In this document: in pieces, positions 12,201-24,657 of the stretch
How the letters are laid out: every line of letters starts with the position of its first letter
How positions within the stretch are numbered: the stretch's first letter is position 1
Translations under genes and position numbers: made by a program
DNA from: Neelides folsomi
Lineage: Eukaryota > Arthropoda > Collembola > Neelipleona > Neelidae
Length of the DNA: 50,535 nt
Assembly: GCA_034687125.1 (NCBI GenBank)
Contig: JAQGBZ010000424.1
Span: 1 to 50,535, forward strand
Reading direction: 5' to 3'
The notes under the pieces: model-generated
What the model saw: only the letters and a program-made list of their open reading frames with translations
Database searches by the model: none
Told to the model about the DNA's origin: nothing

Positions 12201-15200
12201 GAAGGATTCTACTTAGCGCATTAAATTGTCAATTAAAGTTTTTTTATTTTAATCACGTTTACTATCCACCTTTAGGAAATAACATTTTTATAGACTAAAT
12301 ATTTAAATTAAAAGAAACGTAAATAACTTTCAGTAAGCAATCAATAAAAATGTTCTCAAAGTCAAGAGCTTTTTCATAACCTTCGCAATTTGTTTTAATT
12401 TAATCAGATTTAAATCTCTAAAATGAATTCATTGACTGGGACGAGAAATGAGTCATTGAGTAATACAAATACAAAAAGTATTAGTAAAAATCACAATCGT
12501 TTAATGTAAATTCATCCAAGAACAAGTTACAGGCAATTGTTTATGATTCCCATTAAAGGGCATTGCAAATAACCAAATAACCAAACTGCCCAATAAACCA
12601 AAAATTCGAGACGAGGTTTTTAGGTGTAAACTCGATATTTGAATTTTCTTTGGTTTATTTTCAGTGATGACTGATGTCCTGATGACATAAGACATTCATA
12701 TAGAGTAAATAATGACCTAATGACTCACGGTTACTTTTAAAGGGCAAATCATTAATTTCGAAATTAAAAAATTATAACAAACTACAATCATACGAATAAA
12801 AATAAATTGACAAACAATAAAATATTTTGTATTGTTATTCCTATTGCATTGAATTTGAATATTTATTCTCCTACAAGTTATTCTAGTTATAATTATAATG
12901 AGCATTTATTTGCCCTTTGTTCGCTCGTTAGTTAAATTTTTCATGTTGGGAATGCAAACGCGTGGCTTGAACGGTTCATTGTTCAGTTTAGCAGTGAATA
13001 GAAAAGCAAATGTTTTTGTATCGCGAAGAGAAATTGAAAGTGAATTTTACGAGTTCACATTTTTGGTCCTCTTGCCCTGCATTGTTCTTATCTCATTTCC
13101 TCATCTCCATTACGGAATTCCTGCCCTCAGCAAGTTTCCAACAATGAATATTATGCGGATCGTGTGAGTGAGCCATGAGGGAAGAACCATTCTCATCTTA
13201 ATAAGAGTCCTCCTGCATTCAAATTCACAAGATGTCTTGGACGTGAGGACTCGAATGACACGAGAACAATGCAAATAACTCCAAGGGTCTCCCAAAGGTT
13301 AAAAGATTACCCACAAAAATGCATCTGAGAACGTAGGAGTTCTTGAGGTCATTCGATGCTTTAAATCTCTCTGTTCAATAATTTTTACCTTCGAGGTTTG
13401 ATCATTCTCACGTTGGGGGTTTTTATGTACACAAATTGCTCATCGACCTTCTGACCTCCCACCTGCTCCGTTCGAGACTTTTGTCATCCTCCGCCCGTAA
13501 ATCACGACGGAAATGTGGTCATTAAAAATCATCATCTCGCAGATGATTGGACCATTAATCGGCTTCGTAATCCACGTTATCAAATTGACAATAATTAATA
13601 AATCAATTGATGCGTGTGAAAGGAGGATAAAAATTGGCAAGTGTCTTAGATAGACATCAACATGTGTGTTCATGCTCTTTTTACTTCTAAACATGGTTTT
13701 ACCTATTCATGATTCTTAACATGGATAACTTGCGTAATTTGCACATTACAACATTTGATTGGTGAGCCGTAGAAGGAATTCCCACATTAAGTATTATCCT
13801 TATTATAACTATGCTTAAACTTAATTACTAATTGCACTTCTCTTTCTTGACTTGTTTACCCTTTGCTTTAATTCCATTATTACATACAAATTAAAATATT
13901 TGTAGTACAAATGCATAGAAGAGCTTTGTACAGTAATTGAGTTCTTAGCGTAGTAAATCTAATTGGATTTATATTGAGGAAAATTATTTAATATCATTTC
14001 TTTAATATCTGAATTGAATTAAGTTTTAAACCAATGCATAATGGCACAATGCGACCTGTCATTTTGTACTTATTTTCTATAATGGTAAAGGTTATTTGTT
14101 ATTGGATAATGGGAGTTGGAAGGTGAAGTAAAAATTCCTTGAGCCACTGCGGGAATCTCCGCTCCTCTCGACCTCCACCTGAGCCACTTTAAACAAGGCA
14201 ATGAATTGAAGCGGAATGAGAGATAGAAATTCAACCGTCGACTTATGCATGATTATTGAAAGATCTTACATTTAGATTTGGTGGGTTGAAAACAATGAGG
14301 CAATTCATATCGTGCATAAAGTACTTCAGTTAGATCATTTATAATCTATTATAAATATACTTTTATACTCCCAATTTGTTTTTTTTGTCAATTTATTGTT
14401 AAAAGTTTAATTGTTGTGCGGATAGAATTGTCAGCACTGGAAGTTCAATTAGAAAAGTTTAAGTGTTGCATAATGAAAGGGGTTTATATAATGTAAATGA
14501 GGTTTAAAGTCTTTAAGCTTCACTTAACATAAAAATCGAGATGGAAATTTGATGTATTGAAGTCTGAAATTGAAAGTGCACGAAACCTCTCAGACAAATC
14601 CGAGTGATGAAAGTGAGAATGTGGGCTTTGGTTTCTTGCCTTCATTTCCATACAAGTCAAGTGGTGAATCTTTCGATCTTCTTCTTCTCCGTAATATTGA
14701 ATTTAAAGGTTCCAAATGGGCACTCAACCTTCTTCAACTCAAATGAAATGAAACGGTCGAACATGGAATTTGCATCAACAACCGAAGGAAAAAGTGAAGG
14801 TAAAAAAGAGCTCACGACTCTTATAGCATTTGATTTTTACAATTGGGAAGGAAATGAAGGAAAATCCCCTCGGCCCTCCTTTAAACTCCAAATAATTAAA
14901 TACATATTTATACAAAGTTCCGCATCATCAACTTTCTCTTTCATTCTTCACTTCACTTTGTTAAAGATCGCTGATCTTAAACCCTTTGACTATTTCCTGC
15001 ATGGGGGAGAGAATTACATAGGCAAATACATAATGTGAATAAAGTGAACCAACAAAAGTCTTCTTTGGACCTCCTTAACTCCATTTGTCCTCAATTATCT
15101 CCCATTATTAAAATAAACTCTTTGATGAAACATTTTTGTTAGCAAAGGCTGCTGAACAAATTCCTTTGTTACACTTTAACTCGAATTAGCCGCTTTCTTT

Positions 15201-16017
15201 GTTGTGTGTTTTTGTTCAAGTAAATGGGGGAAAATCGTAGAATATTTTTAAACATTTCCAATTTGCATTTAAAAATCGTTATCATTATGTATTTTATAGG
15301 AAATTATATATCCAAGTGTAGCGAACAACCGCAGAGATCCATTTCAAATACATGAAACTGGCGGTTGGATTGGATTTAATGAATAGTTTCGTGGATGGGG
15401 GTTTGTAAAATAATCTCTAAGAAGACTTAAAAGTGAGGTGATTGAGGTGCGTGACTCAACGCCTTAATGGACAATTTAAGATTCTTCATTTTTTAACAAA
15501 AGTATTTAAGCGGGTTATGGAATTAGTCATGTTGCCGACGGATGTGGCCGAAGCTCACTCTCTTCCTCAATTTATATAACATCATACACTTCTCACTTCT
15601 TTGCGGTTGACCAACTGTGATTAAGGGCTTTATAATCATGCAATGATTAAAAAGAAAAATGCGATTCAAACTAGAATATTCGCCACTGTTTTACTAATTT
15701 TAATCTTCTTCCCACTTCTACCTAATGAAAATCTATAAAATATTTCGCCCCAATATGCCAAATTATTACATAACTTGATACTGAAAAATCTATCATTCAT
15801 TTCTTTACCATGATCAGTATAATACTTATATACCAATCAAAGTTAATCAAACCCAGTTAAAATAATTATACAAAAATATTAATTAAATAACTATTTCATA
15901 ATGGATACAACCAATTAATAACATATAGATAATTAATTATAAAATTATGATTAATTTGATTAGTTTTTAAAAGTATCTTACGGCCAAAAAGAAGGCGGTG
16001 AAGGATAGAAACTCCAT
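9286..16017 (-). CDS. Secreted cuticle-type protein with two RR (chitin_bind_4) domains
   Basis: Three exons in phase: 15982-16017, 9644-10226 and 9286-9545, giving 292 aa. Exon 1 encodes only MEFLSFTAFFLA; joined in phase 0 to exon 2, which begins VVTWVNEAEG, it makes a complete signal peptide. Exon 2 carries a first chitin_bind_4-like domain (about aa 45-94, with GSYGWVDTSGY, and IADSKGY at its end). A basic, Pro/Asn-containing linker of about 115 residues follows. Exon 3 carries a second domain (about aa 229-286, with GSFGYVDPFG and GKDGF). Single RR domains are usual in arthropod cuticle proteins and bind chitin; two in one chain with a long linker is less common. Intron 1 (5.75 kb) is the longest in the window. 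Signal and RR domains indicate export to cuticle. The distal exon is inferred from phase and signal-peptide fit. Confidence 0.82.
10227..15981 (-). other. 5.75-kb first intron of the cuticle-type gene
   Basis: It is bounded by donor GTAAGA (minus strand, at 15981) and acceptor TTTACAG (before 10226). The content is AT-rich with no domain-bearing exon. It includes a 144-codon ORF on the opposite strand at 14604-15038 (see findings) and several shorter chance ORFs. Long first introns in such genes often hold regulatory sites, but I can name none here. Confidence 0.6.
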
Positions 16018-16810
16018 GTGTATTTCTGTTCACAAATCTCACTTCACGTGTTAAACCACATGCGAGCAAAGTTGTATGGAACGTCCTTTGCTCATTGGCG
16101 TTGTTTTGGTCTCTCACCTGAGTCACTTGGGAGTTGTTAACTGAAAGTGGAAAGGTGGATTTCAACGCTTGGCCTTTTCATCTCCAACCCTTTGAAAATG
16201 AAAAGGGTGGGTGAAGGGGAGGAATCTCATTCCTTATGATATTTCCTATACCTCTCTGGTTATTATTCATTATCATAATAACTTTCATAACACTTTTATT
16301 ATTTTTCTCATAAAAACTTGCATTTATTTTTCCTTGTTATTGCTCTTCAGCCAATGTAGGAAGTCTTTGTCCAAGAAACGTTTATTGACGCTATGCAAGA
16401 ATTAGCAAGTTCTAAATGGTGCGAAATTGTCAAATCTCTTTCTATTGATTCTAAACACCTTCTGAGATATAAGGAACTAATGGAGGCTATAAATTGCCGC
16501 TTTTCATTTTCGAACCCAAATCACATTTTGCACATTGTAATTCGCGAATTCCTCGGGATTTTTATTTATTCCTAATCGTCCTTTTCTCAGTTTCCGATTA
16601 ACTAATTACAATTACTTATCATCCACCACCCATTCCCTTCTCTTGGATATTCAGACAATATACTCTTCTTTCGAGTCATTTTCTATTTACAATATTCCAG
16701 TTTCAAAATAATTAAACAGTCGGGTATTGAATTGTTAATTACTGAATAATTTAAGAATAACACTTTAGTACCTTTAATCACATTGAAATCTCATTTATTG
16801 ACAATACAAA
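16018..16810. promoter_or_regulatory. Divergent intergenic region between cuticle-type gene and IDH3A
   Basis: The two genes point away from each other with 793 bp between their start codons, so their promoters lie here. I see no clear TATA box or known operator. Short plus-strand ORFs at 16211-16405 and 16393-16575 have no recognisable content. Confidence 0.45.
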
Positions 16811-18412
16811 ATGAATTCCGTAATTCGAAGAGCTTTTGTAAGTCTTTTTAAATTGAAAATTCCATTTTGTTTACATTACAAATTAAGGTTGTTAATGATG
16901 ATGATCAATTTTAATGGATTTTGATATTGTGATTTTATAGGTCAATATTAATGGTGCTCGTCGGTTTTCATCTTCACCGAGAACTGTAACACTCATTCCT
17001 GGAGATGGAATTGGTCCCGAGATCTCTGCAGCTGTTCAAAAAATATTTGCGGCTGCAAACGTAATATCATTTCTTTTTATGATTTGACGATTTGGAGTAA
17101 TTAACAATTAAATTCTAAAATATATTTATTTCAAATTATTTATTGTAAACACTTTATTTTTTATAGGTTCCTATTAATTGGGAATCTGTTGATGTAACAC
17201 CTGTGCGAGGACCTGATGGGAAGTTTGGAATTCCTCAACAAGCCATTGATTCAGTCAACAAACATACAATTGGGCTTAAAGGTCCTTTGATGACACCAGT
17301 TGGAAAAGGACATAGATCATTAAATCTTGCTCTAAGAAAGTAATTACATAAAAACATTAAAAAATGCTGTATATTTAATCTATAAACACTCATATACCTT
17401 CTTAATTTTTAGTAATATTGTATCATTAAATGCTTTAACTATGAACATTAATTGAATATCATTAAAAAATTTTTAGGGAATTTAATCTTTATGCCAACGT
17501 GCGACCTTGTAGATCTCTAGAAGGTTACAAAACTTTGTACAACGACGTGGATCTTGTCACAATTCGTGAGAATACCGAAGGAGAATATTCAGGAATTGAA
17601 CATCAAATTGTCACTGGAGTTGTCCAGTCGATCAAATTGATTACTCATGACGCTTCTCGTCGGGTTGCTGAATTCGCATTCGAATACGCACAAAAAAATG
17701 GGCGCTCGAAAGTCACCGCTGTTCACAAAGCCAATATTATGTAAGAAAATAAATTTATATTGATAAATATTTAACCAAGATACCCAACTGTTTAAACTCT
17801 AAATAGTAATTAATTAATTATTAAATAAATTATATTTGTATAGGAAAATGGCTGATGGACTTTTCCTTCGTTGTTGTCGAGAAGCCGCTGAAAAGTTTCC
17901 CGGAGTGAAGTTTGAAGAAAAATATCTCGACACCGTTTGTCTCACCATGGTTCAAGACCCAACGCAATACGACGTCCTAGTCATGCCGAACTTATATGGA
18001 GATATCTTGTCAGATTTGTGTGCTGGTTTGGTCGGAGGTCTTGGCCTCACACCTTCCGGTAACATTGGGCTCAACGGAGCAATTTTTGAGTCAGTTCATG
18101 GAACTGCTCCTGACATTGCTGGAAAAGACTTGGCCAATCCAACTGCACTTCTTTTGTCTGGTGTGATGATGCTCAGGTATGATTTGTTAAATATTTAAAA
18201 CAATCTTTGAAATTCATGATTGACTTATTAATTTTATATTTATTGAACAATTTAGGTACATGAATTTGGGAGAACATGCCAAGATTATCGAAACAGCTTG
18301 TTTTGAAACAATCAGAGAAGGGAAAAAATTGACCGGAGATTTGGGAGGATCGGGAAAATGCTCTGAGTTCACCGATGAAATTTGCAGGAAAGTGGAAGCA
18401 GCAAGCAAATAA
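16811..18412 (+). CDS. IDH3A: Isocitrate dehydrogenase [NAD] subunit alpha, mitochondrial
   Basis: Six exons: 16811-16837, 16941-17060, 17167-17339, 17477-17740, 17844-18176 and 18256-18412, giving 357 aa against 366 in human. The catalytic alpha subunit of the mitochondrial NAD-dependent enzyme converts isocitrate to 2-oxoglutarate and CO2 in the TCA cycle. Residues 1 to about 20 are basic and Ser-rich, as in a mitochondrial presequence. Then come the N-terminal strand [13 protein letters not shown], the substrate-binding segment [14 protein letters not shown], and the isocitrate/isopropylmalate dehydrogenase signature around [17 protein letters not shown] with the metal-binding aspartates. 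[14 protein letters not shown] is the nucleotide-site loop. All phases agree and all junctions are GT-AG. It is almost certainly functional. Confidence 0.97.
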
Positions 18413-20139
18413 GTCAAAGTGTTTATGTGGAGTCTCAATCGGTATGTAACTTAATATTTGTAGTGGTGCATCAATTGCCAGAAATTGCCTTAAAATGTTA
18501 TTAAAAATCGAGTCACAATGCAAAACATAATTGATAGTATTCACTTGTTCAACCCGTTTTCCTATAAAATACTTTTAGAGTTTATGTAATGTTAATTACA
18601 GTAATTACTTAATTATATAAGATCTTAATCCATCACAAATAATTACAAAATGTGTTGGCTGTTATCGAGTCGCAAATATTATTATATTTATTGAAATGCA
18701 ATTGCATGTGAGTATTAAGCATAGGAGAAATGCAGAATCATAATAATTGTTCAAAATATTACTAGCATTTACACTTATTTAACAATCATCTCGGTAATAA
18801 ATTAATTAAAAATGAACAATTTAGTGTAATAAATATTTAGACTATACGATTTAAAAATCATTTCAAAAATACTACCTGGATTAAATAAGATTAAATCTAC
18901 TCTTGAAAACTAATTTCGAATTTATAAATGAACATTATTATAATGTCTCTGTTAGTATTTCTGGTGTCTAATAATGTTTAATGCAGATGTAATAAAATAA
19001 ACATTTTATTCAAACCTCTTTCATTCTTAATGGAAATTGGATATAGGTAATTACATAAGATTTGTTTTCATTCTTCCATTGTAATACATAAAAGATGAGG
19101 CAAAGGTTTAAATCGAATAATAGCAAAACATCTCGCATCATCTTATTAATTATTTTATTTTTGACTAATTTATTCCTATTTGCGTCATCTCATTTACAGC
19201 TTTGGAAGATGTGTTTATTAATAAAACACCACTTGAATATTGAACTGGATTTCACTTTATGGGCATACAAGTAGCTTTAATACTAACCACACACAACATT
19301 GGATTCATCAAGTGTTAAATCTTGAGAAAGAACACAGGTTTAAATATGATAGAATCCACTTCACGCCAAGATTCTACCTTTACGCTTACGCATTAAATTC
19401 AACGAATGGACGAGATGATTGAGATGTAAAAATTAAGATTTAAGATTAAGCATAACGAAATTCCCTAAAACACTATGCATTTAACGTTAATTGTTAAACC
19501 AAGAATCTTCGTCTCGTATCATTCTCATAACAAATTTTAATTGAACTTGCTTAGAATTTTAGTCATATACACGAATATCAACTACGTATAAATAAATCTG
19601 TAGAGATGTAAAATCCCACCGACTCATCAACTCCCATGCTATACAATATATTTCAATATCTCATTCTTATAAAAATTAATAAAACTTTCCAAGTGATATA
19701 AAATTCATTGAATCGCCAATATGAATCAGTCTCTACGCAAAAGACGTTCAATGCTAATTGGCCTGACCGTTTATACCAATGCATTGGTATAAACGGTCAT
19801 TGCAATTATGCTCTAAAATCATAATCGCCACCCTTTTCAAAACTTCCCCTAAAGCCGAAATTCATCGAATTTTATAAATGAGTCATTTTTTAAATTGTTC
19901 TAACACGCTTCGGATGCCTCAATAGGAAGAATTGGATGTTTAATCCGGAATCGAACGACGAACAACGGCACGATGACGTAATCATACATTTCATACATTA
20001 CACATTATAGCATAAAGGTATAATGAATGAACCCAATTGAGCCGCATTTTTCGGACTAGCAAAAAACAAGTTCAAAGGTATTCGCATATCAATATTTACT
20101 TGCTGAAAGATTGGCAATCTATCAACCTTAATAAAATGG
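18413..20139. other. Intergenic stretch downstream of IDH3A
   Basis: AT-rich and without a recognisable exon. It contains the IDH3A 3' UTR and a perfect 36-bp palindrome at 19764-19799, listed separately. A 60-codon ORF at 19240-19422 has no recognisable content. Confidence 0.5.
19764..19799. repeat. Perfect 36-bp palindrome
   Basis: The half-site TGACCGTTTATACCAATG is followed at once by its exact reverse complement, with no spacer. Flanking bases continue the symmetry imperfectly (AATTG on the left, CAATT on the right). It lies between IDH3A and the CREB promoter region. Confidence 0.95.
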
Positions 20140-20660
20140 CAAAGTGGTTTGTGGGCATTGTGGGTGTCTGGATATCGAGGGGTCTCCTGGAAAACATGTG
20201 AATTGGCAAAGGCAAACCCTCACCAACTTGCCACTACACTCAACAGGGGAACACATTGCGAACATCGGTTGCTAATTCTGTATATGTTTGATGTAGAGTG
20301 TTCGATGGGAGATAACTTGGAACTTGCGCGTCATCGCATTGTTCCCGACCTTGGGGTGTGTGGGGTATAGGAATCTCTATGATATCTTCGCCATTTGCGT
20401 CATAAGGGCAGAAGGAGGTCCTACACGGGAGTGAGAAGGAGGAAGGACTGGCGGTGACGAGGCTCCTACGCGATTCATTGGGATTGGACCTAACGTCGTG
20501 ACGAGATCGAGACGTAAGTTCTCTTAATATTTTCAAACATTTCCCCATTACATGAGAAGATCTCTCCCTACGACACGGTCACTTCCCTTTTTGACATCCG
20601 ATTCCTCCCCCTCTGCTGACCTCCCACCCTCCGGAATCCCACCAGACCCAAGTTTTTTCA
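20140..20660 (+). promoter_or_regulatory. GC-rich island; candidate CREB promoter and untranslated first exon
   Basis: This segment is clearly richer in G and C than the surrounding DNA. Near 20514 on the + strand is a strong donor (GAC then GTAAGT). The next acceptor in the right place is CAATGTGCAG at 22148-22157, just before the first CREB coding exon, so an untranslated exon ending at about 20513 spliced to 22158 is a reasonable model. Several CRE-like half sites (CGTCA/TGACG) occur, near 20397 and 20497, which would fit autoregulation of CREB. A 102-codon minus-strand ORF (20240-20548) overlaps the island; I read it as a GC-rich shadow. Confidence 0.45.
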
Positions 20661-22157
20661 AATTAAAATTCAAGATTGCATACAATTGTACTATTATTAT
20701 TGTAGAGTAATTCTCTGCTCTCAACATGTTTACATGCGGGAGGATTCATAAGAATTTGAGGTAGTTTGAGGAATTCTTTGAAAAATTGTACAAATGGCAC
20801 CTTTTTTCCATCAGGTTAAGAATAAAACTGTTTTGTTGGATATTGATATGGTCAATTGGACCTGAGGAGGTGAAGAGATTAGATGAAGAGTTAATTATTA
20901 TATAATATTGAGTGAAGTAAGAGGAACGTATCCTTGTAGTTGTTGATTGAGAGTGGAAGACCTCGGTCGGCTTAAACGTATTTTATTAACCAACTCGCTT
21001 TATTATTTTCATTGTGAATGCCTTTATGGCAAGTTTAATTGACTTTGAAGAGGAAAAAGAACTTCAGTATAAGAATTATTACACAATTATTATCCTTCAT
21101 GATTATTTGTGCTAATATTTGAATTAATTGAACATTTTACCAAATTCTTCGAGCGTGCACATTACAGTGAGGATTTAATTTTTATTAGTTTATTTTAAGC
21201 TTAATTTTATACCATTAGTCCTATACTCCTATTAACACTATGGTATACTACCCTTAACATTTATTCAATTCTTCTGATTCTGAATAATTAAAATATTCCA
21301 TTTTGCGAGTTGTTTATGGAAAATGTGGAAATCTTTCTCTCTCTATTTTTTATATAAAAATTAAATACTCTCAGCTTTGTAGATCACTATACTTTAAATA
21401 TTCGCCACTATCTGCATAGTTCTTCTCTATTGACCGAGTTTTAACTTAAGCGTGCGGATTAAACTCTCCAGACAAAAGTGTAATTGAGAATTCGTGATAA
21501 CTATCACTTGTGAATACATTGTCATATTTGTTATACTCTACATTTAAGTATGGTATATCTACTTTTGTACATGTACTAAACTAATTTAGAAAATGTGCAT
21601 ATCGTTAGTTTAAATATAAAGGTTATAACAATAACCATAAAATTTTATAACCCTTGTTGTTATAAGTAAAAGAGGTGAAGTAATCTATTCTTATTTCATC
21701 ATTCCTCATCTGTCGCATCTTTATGGTTAGATATTGACAACTATCCAAATATTCTCATACGAGTACAATATGAACTCCAGAATATAATGAGCTCTACAGG
21801 TGTAAAAAAGTACAAATGCCTAATCATATAATAGGATTTTATACAAATAATATATATATATAAAACTATAATTAATTTTAAAATTATTATTGTCGATTTG
21901 ATACATATAAATTATACCATATTGGTATACTATTGAGTTATTGAGACTTGACAAAACTTCTCCAGCCCTCTTTAGTTTAACTGAGGATTGAAAATGGCAC
22001 GAATGGGAGGCATTCACATATTTCTCTTATCTCCATCAACTGCACACAATTTTCCTATGTATGACCAAGTTCAAGTTTAATATCAAGGTTTTCATATCGA
22101 GGATCTGATCATTAGCCAACCCAATTACGATAAGGCGTGGCATCATGCAATGTGCAG
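20661..22157. other. AT-rich non-coding stretch, probably first intron of CREB
   Basis: I see no coding exon. Short runs of TA dinucleotides occur at about 21850-21862. If the first-exon model is right, this is intron. Confidence 0.45.
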
Positions 22158-22285
22158 GGTTTTCTCAGGAATCACAAAGTGTAGGAGTCAGTGTCGTGGG
22201 AAGAGGTCGGACGTCCACAGGTTGACAGAGGTTGATGAGATGAGGATGGTTGACAGGAAGGAGGAGGCGCCGCAGTGGGCTACCG

Positions 22286-24657
22286 ATGGAAGTTCTGGTC
22301 GGGGAGGTAAAAACAGAGCTGCAGACCGACGACGTACCGCGGGCGGGTAGTGGAAGATCCATCCTCGTCAACCCGGGAAATCTCCAGGCGAACCACAACG
22401 CGAGTCCGGTTAGAACAACGAGTCTCAGTGGCCAGCAACTCCAAACCATGGCCAAATCCTCCGGGCTGAGCATTGTGCATGTCACAGTACCACAGGTCGA
22501 AATTAATCTCATCCTCAGCCGCAATTTTTAATCCACGTTGTACCCAAATTAAAACAAACCGATTAAGTTGTCCGATTCTTCTTTCACTCTTCACGCCAAA
22601 AATCCCGATTTGAGCCCCTTTGTTGAAGAATGCTCATGCTCAATCCGAACCTATTGGATTTACAAATTACAATATTTTTTACATTCTTGAATTTTATTAT
22701 TTTTGAATGATTTAATTATTATTTTCCGCACATTGTTATTTTAAACACCTCGGCCCAAAACCCATTTTCTTTTTTTAGAGTATCTGAATTTCTGGTCAGT
22801 TCTTGGTTCTCATCGCACTCGTATTTCTAGGTATGATTTCATTAGCGTATTTGAAAAATTGCAAAATTCGCACGAGGATCCCAATGATGCACGTGTGGAT
22901 CTGTTATCGATTCAAAGCACCGTTCATTTTTTGACTATTATTGTGGTTGTCCATATTTAAGGCCTTATGATTTAAATAATAATACAAAGTACGAATCCGA
23001 TTTTCCTATCATGAACACCTTGTAAAATTGAATATTCTAATTCATTTCAAATTGAGTCGGCATGCACTTTTTAAAACTCAGTCCTGTGGTTGTTTATTTC
23101 TGGTTTGGTTTGCTTCTCTTTTTATATGAATTTATACATTTATTAAGAATCAATTCGGACGAGTATTTAATATATGTATTAAATATATCTGTCATTTTAA
23201 TCTATCGAGTATTTATCGAGTATATTTATAATACATATCTTGTCCGTCTTGACCTTACAAATTGCGTCACTCTCGGCTCGAGACTCCCCAATGCCCTTTG
23301 AACTTTCTCTCCCTCATCGAGAAGGTGGAGGAATATTTTCCTAAATGGAATTTTTCAATTTTATTGACTATCAACGGAATCTCGAGGAGAGAAAGAACCA
23401 CACGTTTTATACTCAATATAAATATTTGTAAATATATTTTTCTCTTTGAACTGTTAAAAACATCGAAAGTACTTTACTTTTTATATACAAACTTTATAAT
23501 TTTTTATATTAAGAAAGCAATCTCAAGTTGTAATTTTATTTACCAATCATATTGTGTGTAGCAGACCGTCATACAATCTCCATCAGTGATTCAGAGTGCG
23601 GCGGGACAGTTGGCTCTTTCAAAAGGCAACGTGATTTTGGTGTCGTCGTCAAAGGCCAACTCGAGTGTCATTCAGACAACTGGAGGAGCCCTCCCGGTGC
23701 AAGTTCTTGAGAACCAGCAGAGTGACGATTCCAACGACGGTGTTGATCACCAACAAGATCCTTTAGAACAGAGAGGAGATCGAAAGAGGCGAGAAATCTT
23801 AACGAGGAGACCTTCTTATAGAAAAATTCTCAGTGATTTAGGCGGTGCTGAAATTTCCGGTAAAATACGATTTTCCCCTTAAACACTAAATATTTTGATA
23901 ATTAATTATAATTTTTTATAATACATCATTATGAAATATCATATTTAAGTTAATATTATAAATTTATTATTAATTTATTTTAGGCGAGAAAGCAGAGTCA
24001 CCATCAACTTCTGATTCAAGTCAGGACGCGAGTGACAGCGGAAGTGGTATTGTTATTGGAGGTGCTCAGTATCCTCAAGGAGTTGTAAAGGTGATAAGCG
24101 CTAACGCCCTGGGTCTTGGGTCAGTAACCACGGCGGACGTGACAAGTGTCCCCGCCGCAGCTTTGCAAACAATCACGATGACGAATGCCGGGACGGCCGG
24201 TGGGACGATTGTCCAATATGCTCAGTCTCAAGATGGCCAACAGTTCTTTGTTCCAGGTCAGTTTCTTTTCATGCAATATTTAATTTAATTAAATTTATTT
24301 GTTTAATTAACAATAAGTATGTACATTGAATTAAATATTAATGATTTAAATGTAGTTGGGGGTGAGCTTCAAGCGTATACAATTCGTCCAGTCACTTCTT
24401 CCTCCAACTCTCCATCTGTGGTGGTGACAACGGGGACATCGCTGTCGAGCGGCCATCACATACCTGAAGAAGCCACGAGGAAGAGAGAAATCCGACTATT
24501 GAAGAACCGGGAAGCTGCGAGGGAATGTCGGAGGAAAAAGAAAGAATACATCAAATGTCTGGAGAACCGCGTGGCCGTACTAGAGAATCAGAACAAGGCC
24601 CTCATTGACGAGCTCAAGTCACTCAAAGAGCTCTATTGTCAAACCAAGACAGAATAA
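22286..24657 (+). CDS. CREB: CREB: cAMP-response-element-binding bZIP transcription factor
   Basis: Four coding exons: 22286-22495, 23562-23859, 23984-24256 and 24356-24657, giving 360 aa (human CREB1 is 327-341). It is a nuclear activator that binds TGACGTCA sites as a dimer. Exon 2 carries the kinase-inducible domain (RREILTRRPSYRKILSDL) with the PKA serine at aa 155, equal to human Ser133, which recruits CBP/p300. The Gln-rich Q2-like region includes QTITMTNAGTA and YAQSQDGQQF. The C-terminus is the basic region (KNREAARECRRKKKEY) and leucine zipper (CLENRVAVLENQNKALIDEL). The start is the only in-frame ATG after a stop at 22241. The exon 1 donor (GTCGAA) is weak, so an extra small exon could be missing. 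Exon 2 has a tandem TAG/CAG acceptor. Confidence 0.95.

Noticed and set aside
20240..20548. 102-codon minus-strand ORF
   Set aside because: It lies in a GC-rich island where all frames tend to stay open, has no domain, and overlaps a better plus-strand donor signal.
22165..22594. ORFs opposite and out of frame to the first CREB coding exon
   Set aside because: They are shadows of the real CREB frame, which continues in phase into the KID exon.
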